DNA of 64,000 bases from Stutzerimonas decontaminans. Its GTDB lineage: Bacteria; Pseudomonadota; Gammaproteobacteria; Pseudomonadales; Pseudomonadaceae. Location of the stretch: NCBI RefSeq assembly GCF_000661915.1, contig NZ_CP007509.1, forward strand, positions 2,187,501 to 2,251,500, given 5' to 3'. Positions 11,617 through 22,942 of the stretch are shown here, one piece after another. The position numbers and the translations under genes are program-made. The notes under the pieces are model-generated. The model had not been told where the DNA came from, ran no database searches, and saw nothing but the letters and a program-made list of their open reading frames with translations. Numbering within the stretch: position 1 is the first letter of the stretch; each line of letters starts with the position of its first letter.

Positions 11617-12426
11617 TCAGTCCAGAACGTCCACCTTCAGACGCATCGACAGGTTCTGGCTGCCTTGTGTGGAATAGCGGCGTAAGGTGCCGTGTTGCTC
11701 GGAGCTTGCGCTTTCATCGATGCCGCCGACGGTGATCCATTCGCCAACACGTCCGCTGACTCGGGTATCGGCGTTCTGTACCTCGACGACGCCACTGCGG
11801 CCCTGCGCGAGTCGATCACGAGTGCTGCTGATGGTGATCTGTACGCGGTCACCGTGCACCGTAGCCGTCGCATAGAAGCCTCGAAGCACATCGCGATATT
11901 GCGTCTGCTGGTAGATCTGGCCGTAACCGTCAGTGCCCTGAGTAGTCAGCGGTACGCTCTGGCCAACCTGGATCAGGGCTGGATAACCTTCGCTCGCCTG
12001 AATCTGCTGAACTCCGCCATCCCGGCTGTTGGTGCTGCGCCGGATGATTCGCACCCGATCGCGCCCCCCTATCTCGCCACGTCCGGTTTCAAATTCAACG
12101 TCTCCGGAGCGCAGGGTTCCATCTACCTGGTAACCACCTGCACTGCTGCTCGCCGAGTCTTGAGTGTCAACGCTAATGAGTAGGCGTTTCGGGGCGACGT
12201 CTAGCTGGTCGATTACTCGGCGCAGCTCGCTGATCACCGAGTCCGGTGCGTTGACGATTAGCTGATTACCGTAAGCGGTAACTCGTCCCTGGTTGCCCAG
12301 CACGGACTCGGCCACGGGAATCACGTCTTCGGCCATGCGGTTGTTGAGTTCGATGACTTCCGTCGCTGCATGCAGCGGCAGGCAAAGGCTGAGCGTGGCC
12401 GCCAGCAGTAAGGTACGAAGGGTCAT
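11617..12426 (-). CDS. Exported protein with secretin short (STN/NolW-like) domain
   Basis: A 269-aa protein with a Sec signal (about residues 1-20, ending HAATEV). The region of about 20-80 (VIELNNRMAEDVIPVAE..., ending VIDQLDVAPKRLLISVDT) matches the N1/NolW-type repeat of type II/III secretins. The rest is beta-rich, and the pore-forming secretin domain itself is absent. A periplasmic or outer-membrane role is likely; function unknown. ATG 12426 overlaps the previous stop by ATGA, so it is translationally coupled to the gene upstream. Without the overlap evidence an upstream start would give 284 aa. It corresponds in position to the gene next to aceA in P. aeruginosa. Confidence 0.75.
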   Translation of the reverse strand: MTLRTLLLAATLSLCLPLHAATEVIELNNRMAEDVIPVAESVLGNQGRVTAYGNQLIVNAPDSVISELRRVIDQLDVAPKRLLISVDTQDSASSSAGGYQVDGTLRSGDVEFETGRGEIGGRDRVRIIRRSTNSRDGGVQQIQASEGYPALIQVGQSVPLTTQGTDGYGQIYQQTQYRDVLRGFYATATVHGDRVQITISSTRDRLAQGRSGVVEVQNADTRVSGRVGEWITVGGIDESASSEQHGTLRRYSTQGSQNLSMRLKVDVLD

Positions 12427-13052
12427 AGCAGAAAGCTCCGTAGGTTCGCATCCGATAGCCCATGATCCCACGCCTTGTCGAACTCTGCCTGGCGCATGCG
12501 CACCCGACCGAGGTCACGATACAGGGCATATCCGGCGTACTGGTCAGCCTTGGGCCGTTCCAGTAGACCGCAGTCGTCAGCGATGAGATATGTGCCGCTG
12601 GTCGTGGGATGGTCGGGGTTCAGCTTGCGGATATGCACGTTGCTGGTGAGCCGACGGGCTAGCTGCAGGAGGCGGTGGCCCTCCTTGACTGCACGTGTTG
12701 GATCGGCGACCAGAATGCGCAGCTGGTTGCGCGGATGAGACAGCAGCAGCCGGGTGCACGCCTGTTGGACGCTGCTGTGGTGATACAGCCATGGTTCGAG
12801 GTCGGTGGTGAAGATGCAGACGCAACGCTTTGCCTGCTGCAGCATGGCCAATGCATGCTGTCGAACTTCGATGGGTTTGCTGAAGCGTTGCAGCGCGGTG
12901 TTCTGGCCCAAGTGGTAGGGGGCGGGGGCCCATGCTTGGGGCTCGGGGATGTCGGCCTGGGGGTTGTGCACTGAGAAACGCCCCGGGGAATGGAAGTCGA
13001 TGGCCGGAAGTTCGGCCTGATCTTCTTGTTCGTCCGAGGCGTTATCGCTCAT
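12423..13052 (-). CDS. Conserved hypothetical protein, PLD-like fold possible
   Basis: 209 aa, no signal peptide. An acidic N-terminal stretch (SDNASDEQEDQAELP) is followed by a compact domain with segments such as ALAMLQQAKRCVCIFTTDLEPWLYH and NQLRILVADPTRAVKEGHRLLQL. These look like the beta-alpha core found in phospholipase-D-like proteins, but no HKD catalytic motif is visible, so enzyme activity is doubtful. It lies between the GNAT gene (6 bp gap) and the secretin-N gene (ATGA overlap) in one operon. It is the conserved Pseudomonas neighbour at this locus; function unknown. Confidence 0.7.
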   Translation of the reverse strand: MSDNASDEQEDQAELPAIDFHSPGRFSVHNPQADIPEPQAWAPAPYHLGQNTALQRFSKPIEVRQHALAMLQQAKRCVCIFTTDLEPWLYHHSSVQQACTRLLLSHPRNQLRILVADPTRAVKEGHRLLQLARRLTSNVHIRKLNPDHPTTSGTYLIADDCGLLERPKADQYAGYALYRDLGRVRMRQAEFDKAWDHGLSDANLRSFLL

Positions 13053-13058
13053 GAGGGC

Positions 13059-13484
13059 TCAGTGGCTGCGGCGGAGCATGTCGACGTGCGGAATGCCGGC
13101 TTCGAGAAACTCGTCGCTGACGACTTCGAAACCAAGCCGCTCATAGAACGCGGTGGCATGAACCTGAGCCGTCAACTTCTGTTCAGCTAGGCCGCGGCGT
13201 TCGGCCTCGGCAATGACCGCACGCATCAGCGCATCGCCGACGTTCATGCCGCGCCAGTCGCGCAGCACTGCTACTCGTCCTATCTGTCCATCGGCTAGCA
13301 GCCGGGCGGTGCCGATCGGATAGTCACCTTCCAGAGCGAGAAAATGGATAGCGTCAGCGTCATCGGCGTCCCATTCCTGCTCGGGCGGAACAGCCTGTTC
13401 GGCAATGAAAACTGCTTCGCGGATGCGCCGCAGTTCGGCATTGTCCTGTTGCCAGTCGGCTATCCGTACCTGAACGCTATTCAT
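13059..13484 (-). CDS. GNAT-family N-acetyltransferase
   Basis: A 141-aa single-domain acetyltransferase. The acetyl-CoA loop reads IGRVAVLRDWRGMNVGDALM (about residues 73-92), in the form V-x-x-x-x-R-G-x-x-x-G/D. The C-terminal HATAFYERLGFEVVSDEF is the usual strand-helix end of the YjdJ/ElaA-like group (PA2631 position). The acceptor is unknown. ATG 13484 overlaps the end of the JmjC oxygenase gene by 8 bp, so the two are probably cotranscribed. Confidence 0.85.
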   Translation of the reverse strand: MNSVQVRIADWQQDNAELRRIREAVFIAEQAVPPEQEWDADDADAIHFLALEGDYPIGTARLLADGQIGRVAVLRDWRGMNVGDALMRAVIAEAERRGLAEQKLTAQVHATAFYERLGFEVVSDEFLEAGIPHVDMLRRSH

Positions 13485-14643
13485 CAGCAAACTCCAGACT
13501 TCCTTGTTTGACCAGTTCGCACAATAGGCTACGTCCATCGTTGTCGCTCAGCCAAGCGCCAGCATTATCGAGATGCAGCGCATCGGCCGAGCAGATCAGC
13601 TTAAGCAGCTCACGAAGCTTAGAGGGAAGCAGCCGGCTCTGGCCGCTGGCGAACAGGAGCAGGCCGATATCCACTTCACTCCAGGCCAGCCGTGCCGCCG
13701 GGTTGCGGACCAGCAGGGCGCCGTCCTCGAGCGCCGAGCGCAGGTCGCCCTCGTTCAGCTCAGGCCCCTCCACACGCTCGGGATAGCGGGGCTCGGTCAT
13801 GAACTGGCCGAACCAGGTAAGGAGCAGGCGCTCGTCGCTCATATGTTCAGCGAGCAGCGCTTTCAGTCGATCAAGTGCATCGCTCTGAATCTGGTAGGGA
13901 TCGTCGCTCGGCTGCAGGTCGGCGTCGCTGTAGCGATCCTCGTCGGGTAGAAACTGCGCGAGAAAGTCGGTGAAATGCGTCAGGACTTCAGCAGCGCTTG
14001 GGGCGCGAAAGCCGACCGAATAGGTCATGCACGCGTCTTCAGCGGTTCCAAAGTGGGCAAGACGGGGCGGCAGGTACAGCATGTCGCCGGGCTCCAGCAC
14101 CCACTCATCGGTGCCCTGGAAATCGGCGAGGATTCGCAGATCGCCATGGGCGAGCATGGGGCTTTCGCTGTCGCACATCTGCCCGATACGCCAGCGGCGC
14201 TGACCATGGGCCTGCAGCAGGAATACGTCGTAGTTGTCGAAGTGCGGGCCGACGCCGCCGCCCGGTGCGGCGTAGCTGATCATCACGTCATCGATGCGCC
14301 AGTTGGGCAGGAAGCGGAAGTGCTCGATCAATTCGGCGACGTCCGGTACCAACTGATCCACGGCCTGTACCAGCAGCGTCCAGTCACGCTCGGGGAGCTT
14401 CTGGTAGGTATCCTCGGCGAAGGGGCCGCGGCGGAGCTCCCAAGGACTTTCTCCGTGCTCGATGACCAGGCGGGATTCGACTTCTTCCTCTAGAGAAAGC
14501 CCGGCCAGTTCGTCGGGCGAGATGGGGCTCTGGAAGTCCGGAATGGCCTGGCGGATGAGGAGAGGCTTCTTCTGCCAATAGTCGCGCAGAAATTCCCGAG
14601 CGCTGATGCCGCCCAGAATTTGAAGAGGAATATCAGAAGTCAT
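13477..14643 (-). CDS. Ribosomal oxygenase, JmjC/cupin type (RoxA/YcfD-like)
   Basis: A 388-aa Fe(II)/2-oxoglutarate oxygenase. The E. coli homologue YcfD (RoxA) hydroxylates an arginine of ribosomal protein uL16. Iron ligands are visible as H134 and D136 (GPHFDNYDVFLLQ) and H197 (RLAHFGT), with the 2-oxoglutarate-binding strand near RWRIG. The C-terminal winged-helix-like region (about 250-388) is present. ATG 14643 follows AAGGTG with a 7-bp gap; a GTG three codons upstream is less likely. It heads an operon of four genes running to 11617. The substrate is inferred from the family. Confidence 0.88.
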   Translation of the reverse strand: MTSDIPLQILGGISAREFLRDYWQKKPLLIRQAIPDFQSPISPDELAGLSLEEEVESRLVIEHGESPWELRRGPFAEDTYQKLPERDWTLLVQAVDQLVPDVAELIEHFRFLPNWRIDDVMISYAAPGGGVGPHFDNYDVFLLQAHGQRRWRIGQMCDSESPMLAHGDLRILADFQGTDEWVLEPGDMLYLPPRLAHFGTAEDACMTYSVGFRAPSAAEVLTHFTDFLAQFLPDEDRYSDADLQPSDDPYQIQSDALDRLKALLAEHMSDERLLLTWFGQFMTEPRYPERVEGPELNEGDLRSALEDGALLVRNPAARLAWSEVDIGLLLFASGQSRLLPSKLRELLKLICSADALHLDNAGAWLSDNDGRSLLCELVKQGSLEFADE

Positions 14644-14673
14644 GCGTAACACCTTGCTCTATATAGAGAGCTT

Positions 14674-14703
14674 AAAATAAAAACGCCCGGCACAGCCGGG
14701 CGT
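14674..14703 (-). terminator. Rho-independent terminator of purB
   Basis: ACGCCCGGC and GCCGGGCGT form a 9-bp stem with a 3-nt loop. On the minus strand it is followed by TTTTATTTTA. It lies 17 bp after the purB stop. Confidence 0.9.
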
Positions 14704-14719
14704 GCAAGCATGTGGTTGG

Positions 14720-16177
<1,458 letters not shown>

Positions 16178-16816
16178 TCAATGGTCTTCGCTCTGAGTGG
16201 AGCGAAGCCTCGGGTAGAGCGCATCGAGCAGCTTGCGACGGCTGAAGATCAGCTGCCAGCGATGCCCGCCGAGCTGGCGCCAGAGGCGAGCCGAACGGAT
16301 GCCGGACAGCAGCAAGGCGCGAATCTTGGAGGCATTGTCCGTTTGCTGCAGGTGGCGCATGTCGCCCTGAACCTGTATGCGTTGGCGGAAGGTACTGAGG
16401 GTGTCCTGGTACAGCCCGCCAAACGAGGCGACGACATTTTCGTGGGTAATGCCGAAGTGCTCGACTTGCTGCTGAATCTGATCCAGACGATTGCCGATGA
16501 CCTGTAGCATGTCATCGCGTTTGTCCAGCTGTCGTTCCAGGCCGATCATTGCCAGCGCATAGCGCAGTGGTTCCCGCTGCAGTGTGCTGCTGTCACGCTC
16601 CAGAGCACCAACCAATGCGCGGTAGCCGTCTCGCAGGTTGAGATCGTCTCCGCCATAGATTTCCAGGGTGGTTTCCGGGTTGCGTGCAAGCAGGCTGCCA
16701 AGCATGCAGCCAAGCGAGGCGCTTGGAACTTGGCCGGTGCGGGCGATGCGGTCCACCAGTGTTGCTGCTTCGAACACCGCGCCGAGCGCAATCAGCTGCT
16801 CATCCAGCGTGCTCAT
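16178..16816 (-). CDS. hflD: High-frequency lysogenization protein HflD
   Basis: 212-aa all-alpha protein of the HflD family. In E. coli it sits peripherally at the inner membrane and binds lambda CII; its normal cell role is unclear. Typical segments are [18 protein letters not shown] and [16 protein letters not shown] 16816 overlaps the mnmA stop by 4 bp (ATGA), and the pairing mnmA-hflD-purB is conserved in enterics and Pseudomonas. Confidence 0.93.
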   Translation of the reverse strand: MSTLDEQLIALGAVFEAATLVDRIARTGQVPSASLGCMLGSLLARNPETTLEIYGGDDLNLRDGYRALVGALERDSSTLQREPLRYALAMIGLERQLDKRDDMLQVIGNRLDQIQQQVEHFGITHENVVASFGGLYQDTLSTFRQRIQVQGDMRHLQQTDNASKIRALLLSGIRSARLWRQLGGHRWQLIFSRRKLLDALYPRLRSTQSEDH

Positions 16817-17940
16817 GCTCGACCCTCGAACCAGGGTTCGGCTTGCTCGATCACACCACCTCCCAGGCACACCTCACCGTCGTAGAGCACGACCGACTGG
16901 CCCGGTGTTACCGCTCGTTGTGGTGCCTCGAATACGGCACGATAACCACCTGCCGTTTTTTCCAATGTGCAGTCTTGATCGCTCTGGCGATAGCGGACCT
17001 TGGCGGTCAGCTTGAGTGGCGAACCGAGGTCGATGGGGTTGACCCAGTAAATCTCAGATGCCAACAGGGCGCGCGAGAACAGCCATGGATGGTCATTACC
17101 CTGGCCGACTACGAGCACATTGCGTTGCAGATCCTTGCTCAAAACGTACCAGGGCTCATCCGACGCATCTTTCAGACCGCCTATGCCCAACCCCTGGCGC
17201 TGGCCGATGGTGTGATACATCAGGCCGTGGTGGCGGCCGATCACTTCACCGTCGATGGTTTCGATGTCGCCGGGCTGCGCGGGCAGATACTGTTTGAGAA
17301 AATCACTGAAGCGCCGCTCGCCGATGAAACAGATGCCGGTTGAGTCTTTCTTCTTCGCCGTGGCGAGGCCGTACTTTTCGGCGATTGCCCGTACCTCGGG
17401 CTTTTCCAGCTCGCCGACAGGAAACAGCGTCTTGCTCAGCTGCTCGCCGCCAACAGCGTGCAGGAAGTAGCTCTGGTCCTTGTTGGGGTCAAGCCCCTTG
17501 AGCAGTTCGCTGCGCCCGCCCACGTCTCGGCGGCGTACATAGTGGCCGGTCGCGATGAGGTCTGCTCCGAGCATCAGCGCGTAGTCGAGGAAGGCCTTGA
17601 ACTTGATTTCCCGGTTGCACAGGATGTCAGGGTTGGGCGTACGCCCAGCCTTGTACTCGGCAAGAAAGTGCTCGAATACGTTATCCCAGTACTCGGCGGC
17701 AAAGTTGGCGGTGTGCAGCTTGATGCCAATCCGATCGCATACGGCCTGGGCATCAGCCAGGTCTTCCTTGGCGGTGCAGTATTCCGTGCCGTCATCCTCT
17801 TCCCAGTTCTTCATGAACAGGCCTTCGACCTGGTAACCCTGCTCGAGAAGCAGGAGGGCCGAAACGGAAGAGTCCACTCCGCCGGACATGCCGACGATTA
17901 CGCGAGTTTTTTCCGGGGCGGTGAGGGTCGTTACAGGCAT
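16813..17940 (-). CDS. mnmA: tRNA-specific 2-thiouridylase MnmA
   Basis: Adds sulfur to U34 of tRNA-Lys, -Glu and -Gln using ATP and a persulfide carrier. 375 aa. The ATP-pyrophosphatase loop is GMSGGVDSS (residues 17-25). The two catalytic cysteines are in [12 protein letters not shown] (about residue 100) and [12 protein letters not shown] (about 200), followed by a C-terminal beta-barrel. ATG 17940 is chosen by homology (MPVTTL). Translationally coupled to hflD. Confidence 0.97.
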   Translation of the reverse strand: MPVTTLTAPEKTRVIVGMSGGVDSSVSALLLLEQGYQVEGLFMKNWEEDDGTEYCTAKEDLADAQAVCDRIGIKLHTANFAAEYWDNVFEHFLAEYKAGRTPNPDILCNREIKFKAFLDYALMLGADLIATGHYVRRRDVGGRSELLKGLDPNKDQSYFLHAVGGEQLSKTLFPVGELEKPEVRAIAEKYGLATAKKKDSTGICFIGERRFSDFLKQYLPAQPGDIETIDGEVIGRHHGLMYHTIGQRQGLGIGGLKDASDEPWYVLSKDLQRNVLVVGQGNDHPWLFSRALLASEIYWVNPIDLGSPLKLTAKVRYRQSDQDCTLEKTAGGYRAVFEAPQRAVTPGQSVVLYDGEVCLGGGVIEQAEPWFEGRA

Positions 17941-18009
17941 AGGAATACGCTGAGGTTTTGCAAGGGGGCGCAATTCTAACAGGCTGCCGCTGGCTGACGA
18001 AGCCGTGAA

Positions 18010-18450
18010 TCAGTTGCGAATGACGTCTAGCGAGTGCAGCGGGCCGGTCAGGTAGTCATCAATGCAGCGGGGCACCAATTCACTGCGCCAGCGTTCGGGC
18101 TGCCGCTCCAGCTCTTCTCGGCTCAGCCAGCGGGCCGCGACAATACCTTCGTCGAGCGGGCGCTGCGCATCATGGCGCAAGGCCTTGGCGGCAAAGCACA
18201 CGCGTTGATAGGTCACGCCGTTGCTCGGCGCGGTGTACAGGTAGATGCCGATCAGGCCAATGAGCTCGATCTCCCAGCCGGTTTCTTCCAGCGTTTCGCG
18301 TACCGCTGCCTCACGCAGATTCTCGTTGGCCTCAAGATGCCCGGCCGGCTGATTGAGCACGAGACGACCTGCCTTGAGCTCTTCCACCAGCAGAAAGCGG
18401 CCCTGATTTTCGATCACGGTCGCGACGGTGATATGCGGTTGCCAATCCAT
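18010..18450 (-). CDS. nudJ: NUDIX hydrolase, NudJ-like
   Basis: 146 aa with a complete Nudix box beginning GHLEANENLREAAV and ending RETLEETGWE (about residues 37-60), which binds Mg2+. NudJ of E. coli hydrolyses HMP-pyrophosphate and other nucleoside di/triphosphates. ATG 18450 (MDWQPHITVATV) is the start seen in relatives; upstream codons overlap the idh terminator and are unlikely to be coding. It lies immediately upstream of mnmA on the same strand, the conserved arrangement. The substrate is inferred. Confidence 0.88.
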   Translation of the reverse strand: MDWQPHITVATVIENQGRFLLVEELKAGRLVLNQPAGHLEANENLREAAVRETLEETGWEIELIGLIGIYLYTAPSNGVTYQRVCFAAKALRHDAQRPLDEGIVAARWLSREELERQPERWRSELVPRCIDDYLTGPLHSLDVIRN

Positions 18451-18500
18451 AGGAACGCCTCGTGCAAATGACTGGATGATAAGGACGCTGCTCGCAGAAA

Positions 18501-18533
18501 GCACGAACCCCGGCGCTGGGCCGGGGTTCGTGG
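18501..18533 (-). terminator. Terminator hairpin after idh
   Basis: CACGAACCCCGGC and GCCGGGGTTCGTG form a 13-bp GC-rich stem with a 5-nt loop, about 20 bp after the idh stop. The T tract on the minus strand is short (CTTTC), so it may be only moderately strong. Confidence 0.75.
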
Positions 18534-18551
18534 TGACGCTCAAGCCTGAAA

Positions 18552-20780
18552 TCAGGCGTTCAGTGCGGCCAGGGCTGAGTTGAAGGTGGTGCTGGGGCGC
18601 ATCACCTTGCTGGTCAGCTCGGGGTTGGAGCGGTAGTAGCCGCCGATGTCGACCGGCTTGCCCTGAACGGCAGCGAGTTCGGCAACGATAGCCGCTTCCT
18701 GCTCGGACAGTTGCTTGGCCAGCGGGGTGAAGTGAGCTTTCAGCTCAGCGTCATCGTCCTGCGCTGCTAGGGCTTGCGACCAGTACAGTGCCAGGTAGAA
18801 GTGGCTGCCGCGGTTGTCGATCTGACCGACCTTGCGCGCCGGCGACTTGTTGTTGTCCAGCAGCTTACCGGTGGCCTGGTCCAGGGTCTTGCCGAGGATC
18901 TTGGCCTTGGTGTTGCCGGTCTTGATGCCTGTTTCTTCCAGGGAAACCGCCAATGCCAGAAACTCGCCCAGCGAGTCCCAGCGCAGGTAGTTCTCTTCGA
19001 CCAACTGCTGCACGTGCTTCGGCGCGGAACCACCAGCGCCTGTTTCGTACATGCCGCCGCCGGCCATCAGTGGAACGATGGAAAGCATCTTCGCCGAGGT
19101 GCCCAGCTCCATGATCGGGAATAGGTCGGTCAGGTAGTCGCGCAGCACGTTGCCGGTGACGGAGATGGTGTCCTTGCCGCGGATCATGCGCTCCATGCTC
19201 AGGCGAATGGCCTCGTTGTAGCCCATGATGCGGATGTCCAGGCCGCTCAGGTCGTGCTCCTGCAGATAGGTCTCGACTTTCTTCTGCAGTTGCATGTCGT
19301 GGGCACGCTCCGGGTCCAGCCAGAAGACAGCCGGGGTGTTCGACTGGCGGGCGCGGGTAACGGCCAGCTTGACCCAGTCGCGGATCGGGGCGTCCTTGGT
19401 CTGGCATGCGCGCCAGATATCGCCTTTCTCAACTTCGTGCTGCATCAGCACGGTGCCATCGGCCAGAACGACGCGCATGGTGCCGTCAGCCTGCATCTCG
19501 AAGGTCTTGTCGTGCGAGCCGTATTCCTCGGCTTTCTGCGCCATCAGGCCGACGTTCGGTACGCTGCCCATGGTGACCGGGTCGAAGGCGCCGTTGGTCT
19601 TGCAGAAGTTGATCATCTCTTGGTAGATGCGGGCGTAGGTGCTTTCCGGCATTACCGCTTTGGTGTCTTTCTGCTTGCCGTCCTTGCCCCACATCTGGCC
19701 AGAGTTGCGGATCATCGCCGGCATCGAGGCGTCGACGATGACGTCGCTCGGGATGTGCAGGTTGGTGATGCCCTTGACCGAGTCGACCATGGCCATTTCC
19801 GGGCGATGGGCGTAGACCTCGTGGATATCGTGGAGGATTTCTTCCTGCTGCGAAGCCGGCAGCGACTTGATCTTGTCGTAGACGCTGCTGATGCCGTTGT
19901 TCGGGTTGACGCCCAGTTCCTTGAACAGCTCGCCGTACTTGTCGAACACGTCTTTGTAGTAAACGCTGACCGCATGGCCGAAGACGATCGGGTGCGAGAT
20001 CTTCATCATGGTGGCCTTGACGTGCAGGGACCACATCACGCCGGTTTCCTTGCAGTCCTGCAGCGTTTCCTCGAAGAAGGCGCGCAGCTTGTTGCAGCTC
20101 ATGAACATGCCGTCCAGCACTTCGCCTTCCAGCAGGGCGAGCTGCTTCTTGACTTCCACCTTGCCGTCCTTGCCGACGAACTCGATGCGTACGTCACCAG
20201 CCTTGTCCATGGTGATCGACTGTTCGCTGGAGAAGAAGTCGCCGCCACGCATGTAGTCGGCGTGGGACTGCGACGCCTTGCTCCACTTGCCCATGGAGTG
20301 CGGGTGCTTGCGGGCATAGGCTTTGACGGCGGCCGGCGCGCGGCGGTCGGAGTTACCTTCACGCAGAACCGGGTTCACAGCGCTACCGAGGACCTTGCTG
20401 TAACGCGCACGCACATCTTTCTCGGCGTCGGTCTGAGGGTCTTCCGGGAAGTTGGGGATGTTGTAACCGAGAGCTTGCAGTTCGGCGATGGCGGCCTTGA
20501 GCTGCGGAACGGAGGCGCTGATGTTAGGGAGCTTGATGATGTTGGCGTCAGGCTGGTTGGTCAGCTCGGCGAGCTTGGCCAGGTCGTCATCGACTTTCTT
20601 GTCCGCGTCCAGCTGGTCGGCAAAGCTCGCAAGAATGCGTCCTGCAAGAGAGATGTCGCGTGTTTCGACGGCTATGTCAGCGGAGGCTGCGAAGGCTTCT
20701 ACAATGGGAAGAAGCGAGTAGGTGGCCAGGGCTGGGGCTTCGTCGGTGAAGGTATAGATGATCTTCGAGGGGGTGGACAT
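18552..20780 (-). CDS. idh: NADP-dependent isocitrate dehydrogenase, monomeric type
   Basis: A 742-aa monomeric ICDH (about 80 kDa class), oxidising isocitrate to 2-oxoglutarate with NADP+. It is unrelated in length and sequence to the dimeric enzyme encoded divergently next door. Family landmarks include [17 protein letters not shown] (about 131-147), [13 protein letters not shown] and [15 protein letters not shown] (about 585-600). Start ATG 20780 gives [11 protein letters not shown], standard for the family. The AceK-controlled enzyme of the pair is normally the dimeric one, so carrying both gives two differently regulated routes at the isocitrate branch. Confidence 0.97.
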   Translation of the reverse strand: MSTPSKIIYTFTDEAPALATYSLLPIVEAFAASADIAVETRDISLAGRILASFADQLDADKKVDDDLAKLAELTNQPDANIIKLPNISASVPQLKAAIAELQALGYNIPNFPEDPQTDAEKDVRARYSKVLGSAVNPVLREGNSDRRAPAAVKAYARKHPHSMGKWSKASQSHADYMRGGDFFSSEQSITMDKAGDVRIEFVGKDGKVEVKKQLALLEGEVLDGMFMSCNKLRAFFEETLQDCKETGVMWSLHVKATMMKISHPIVFGHAVSVYYKDVFDKYGELFKELGVNPNNGISSVYDKIKSLPASQQEEILHDIHEVYAHRPEMAMVDSVKGITNLHIPSDVIVDASMPAMIRNSGQMWGKDGKQKDTKAVMPESTYARIYQEMINFCKTNGAFDPVTMGSVPNVGLMAQKAEEYGSHDKTFEMQADGTMRVVLADGTVLMQHEVEKGDIWRACQTKDAPIRDWVKLAVTRARQSNTPAVFWLDPERAHDMQLQKKVETYLQEHDLSGLDIRIMGYNEAIRLSMERMIRGKDTISVTGNVLRDYLTDLFPIMELGTSAKMLSIVPLMAGGGMYETGAGGSAPKHVQQLVEENYLRWDSLGEFLALAVSLEETGIKTGNTKAKILGKTLDQATGKLLDNNKSPARKVGQIDNRGSHFYLALYWSQALAAQDDDAELKAHFTPLAKQLSEQEAAIVAELAAVQGKPVDIGGYYRSNPELTSKVMRPSTTFNSALAALNA

Positions 20781-21141
20781 TTAGCGTTAACTCTCTTCTT
20801 GCTGGGCGTGCACAGAATCCCGAGTGCGCCGGGTAGGCGCCCTGGTTCTCCGTCTAGATAAACCAGAAGGGGATTCGCCGCGGTGATGATGGATGCACCA
20901 ATAGAGTGTCGAGCATTTGAACCCAGGGGCCGCGATAGCAGTTCCTGGGTTTCAAGAGGCGGGTCTTGTACAAGACAGGCTCGTCCCTTATGACTTGTGA
21001 GTCATCGCAGCAGTATACCATTGAGCCACCCTCTGGCAGAACGGCATTGCGCATACGACGAACGAACATGTAGTTTCAGGCGATTCGAGTGGGTTACCCT
21101 CAAACGACGATCGATGTCTAACCACGAAGACGGAGTCCAGC
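20781..21141. promoter_or_regulatory. Divergent regulatory region between idh and icd
   Basis: 361 bp without a credible gene. It contains a perfect 14-bp palindrome GTCTTGTACAAGAC at 20963-20976. It also contains an inverted repeat AACCCAGG/CCTGGGTT with arms at 20920-20927 and 20944-20951. GGAG at 21132-21135 serves icd. Promoters for both genes must lie here, but I could not pick a clear -35/-10 pair. Confidence 0.6.
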
Positions 21142-22398
21142 ATGGGATACCAAAAGATCCAGGTGCCATCCAGCGGTGACAAAATTACCGTTAACGCCGA
21201 TAACTCTCTGAATGTCCCCGACAACCCGATCATTCCTTATATAGAAGGGGACGGCATCGGCGTGGATATCAGTCCGGTGATGATCAAGGTGGTGGATGCT
21301 GCTGTTCAGAAGGCCTATGGCGGCAAGCGCAAGATTGCCTGGATGGAAATCTATGCGGGCGAGAAGGCCACGCAGGTCTACGACCAGGACACCTGGCTGC
21401 CCAAGGAAACGCTGGAAGCCGTCCGTGATTACGTTGTGTCGATCAAGGGCCCCCTGACCACTCCGGTCGGCGGTGGCATCCGCTCCCTGAACGTTGCGCT
21501 ACGCCAGGAGCTCGACCTGTATGTCTGTCAGCGTCCGGTTCGCTGGTTCACTGGCGTGCCGAGCCCGGTCAAGAAACCGGGTGACGTGGACATGGTGATC
21601 TTCCGCGAGAACTCAGAAGACATCTACGCCGGCGTCGAGTGGAAAGCAGGCTCTCCGGAAGCGGAGAAGGTCATCAAGTTCCTGACCGAAGAAATGGGCG
21701 TCAAGAAGATCCGCTTTACCGAGAACTGCGGTATCGGCATCAAGCCGGTTTCTCTGGAGGGGACCAAGCGTCTCGTTCGCAAGGCGCTGCAATATGCGGT
21801 AGACAACGACCGTAGCTCGGTGACCATCGTCCACAAGGGCAACATCATGAAGTTCACCGAAGGTGCCTTCAAGGAGTGGGGCTATGAAGTGGCGCGCGAC
21901 GAGTTCGGCGCCGAGCTGCTGGACGGTGGCCCTTGGATGCAGTTCAAGAATCCGAACACCGGCAAGAACATCGTCGTAAAAGACGCCATCGCTGACGCGA
22001 TGTTGCAACAGATTCTGCTGCGTCCGGCCGAGTACGATGTCATCGCCACGCTTAACCTGAACGGCGACTATCTGTCCGACGCGCTGGCAGCGGAAGTTGG
22101 TGGTATCGGCATCGCCCCGGGGGCCAACTTGTCCGACACCGTTGCCATGTTCGAAGCTACCCACGGGACCGCGCCGAAGTATGCCGGGCAGGACAAGGTC
22201 AACCCGGGCTCCCTGATTCTCTCTGCCGAAATGATGCTGCGGCACATGGGCTGGGTGGAAGCGGCTGACCTGATCATCAAGTCGACCGAGAGCGCCATCG
22301 CCGCGAAGACGGTCACATACGACTTCGAGCGTTTGATGGAGGGTGCTCAGCTGATGTCATGCTCGCAGTTTGGCGACGCAATGATCAGTCATATGTAA
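21142..22398 (+). CDS. icd: NADP-dependent isocitrate dehydrogenase, dimeric type
   Basis: 418-aa homodimeric ICDH of the citric acid cycle. The phosphorylation and substrate-binding serine is S115 in [12 protein letters not shown] (E. coli Ser113), so AceK control is possible. Other landmarks are [12 protein letters not shown] (about 31-42), the Mg/isocitrate site [13 protein letters not shown], and the NADP region [16 protein letters not shown] 21142 has GGAG 6 bp upstream. Divergent from idh and followed by a strong bidirectional terminator. Confidence 0.97.
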   Translation: MGYQKIQVPSSGDKITVNADNSLNVPDNPIIPYIEGDGIGVDISPVMIKVVDAAVQKAYGGKRKIAWMEIYAGEKATQVYDQDTWLPKETLEAVRDYVVSIKGPLTTPVGGGIRSLNVALRQELDLYVCQRPVRWFTGVPSPVKKPGDVDMVIFRENSEDIYAGVEWKAGSPEAEKVIKFLTEEMGVKKIRFTENCGIGIKPVSLEGTKRLVRKALQYAVDNDRSSVTIVHKGNIMKFTEGAFKEWGYEVARDEFGAELLDGGPWMQFKNPNTGKNIVVKDAIADAMLQQILLRPAEYDVIATLNLNGDYLSDALAAEVGGIGIAPGANLSDTVAMFEATHGTAPKYAGQDKVNPGSLILSAEMMLRHMGWVEAADLIIKSTESAIAAKTVTYDFERLMEGAQLMSCSQFGDAMISHM

Positions 22399-22413
22399 CT
22401 GGGGTCAGAAATG

Positions 22414-22447
22414 AAAAAGGCCGATCAATTGATCGGCCTTTTTGTTT
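22414..22447. terminator. Bidirectional terminator between icd and cspD
   Basis: A perfect 30-bp palindrome: an A5 run, GGCCGATCAA, its mirror TTGATCGGCC, then a T5 run. It serves both converging genes, icd (+) and cspD (-). Confidence 0.93.
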
Positions 22448-22460
22448 GTTTCATAAAACG

Positions 22461-22724
22461 TCAGGCGTCTACGGTAGAAATGCCCTGTGCAGCAGCAGGG
22501 GTCGTCGCTTCAGACATGGCCTGTTGTGGCCTGATGTCGGTCGCGTGAAGGCCTTTCGGACCCTGCAGGATGTTGAACATGACCGCTTGCCCAGCTTTCA
22601 GAGTTCGGTAGCCGTCCATCTGGATGGCCGAGTAGTGGGCGAACAGGTCCTCATCGCCGCCGTCTGCTACGATGAAGCCATAGCCTTTGGCGTTGTTGAA
22701 CCACTTGACCTTACCGCTTAGCAT
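22461..22724 (-). CDS. cspD: Cold-shock-domain protein CspD
   Basis: 87 aa: one cold-shock domain with RNP1 KGYGFI (about 16-21) and RNP2 DLFAHYS (about 30-36), plus a short Ala/Thr-rich tail. CspD binds single-stranded DNA/RNA and in E. coli inhibits replication in stationary phase. ATG 22724 ([10 protein letters not shown]) is the family start. Divergent from clpS-clpA, the conserved arrangement; CspD is a known Lon substrate in E. coli. Confidence 0.92.
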   Translation of the reverse strand: MLSGKVKWFNNAKGYGFIVADGGDEDLFAHYSAIQMDGYRTLKAGQAVMFNILQGPKGLHATDIRPQQAMSEATTPAAAQGISTVDA

Positions 22725-22942
22725 GCTGTTATCCCTCTGCAAAGGAGTCCATTACTGGAGTAACATCCATTTCATTCCGCGCTTATGCAGCCCGAGGCCT
22801 CATGTTGCGCAACCCGTTTGCCCTTGTAGGCACATACTGTTTGTATCACCGTTTTGCCGATAGTCAAGGCGACTCGTCAGCTGGCTGCGAAGCTGTCCAT
22901 ATTTATCTGGCCCCGGTGCCACGACCTAGAACCGTTATGCGC

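Noticed and set aside
11611..11685. Small plus-strand frame of 24 codons behind GGAGG
   Set aside because: Good ribosome-binding site, but it lies antisense to the end of the secretin-N gene and has no promoter; likely chance.
19254..20861. 535-codon plus-strand frame opposite idh
   Set aside because: Antisense shadow of the monomeric isocitrate dehydrogenase.
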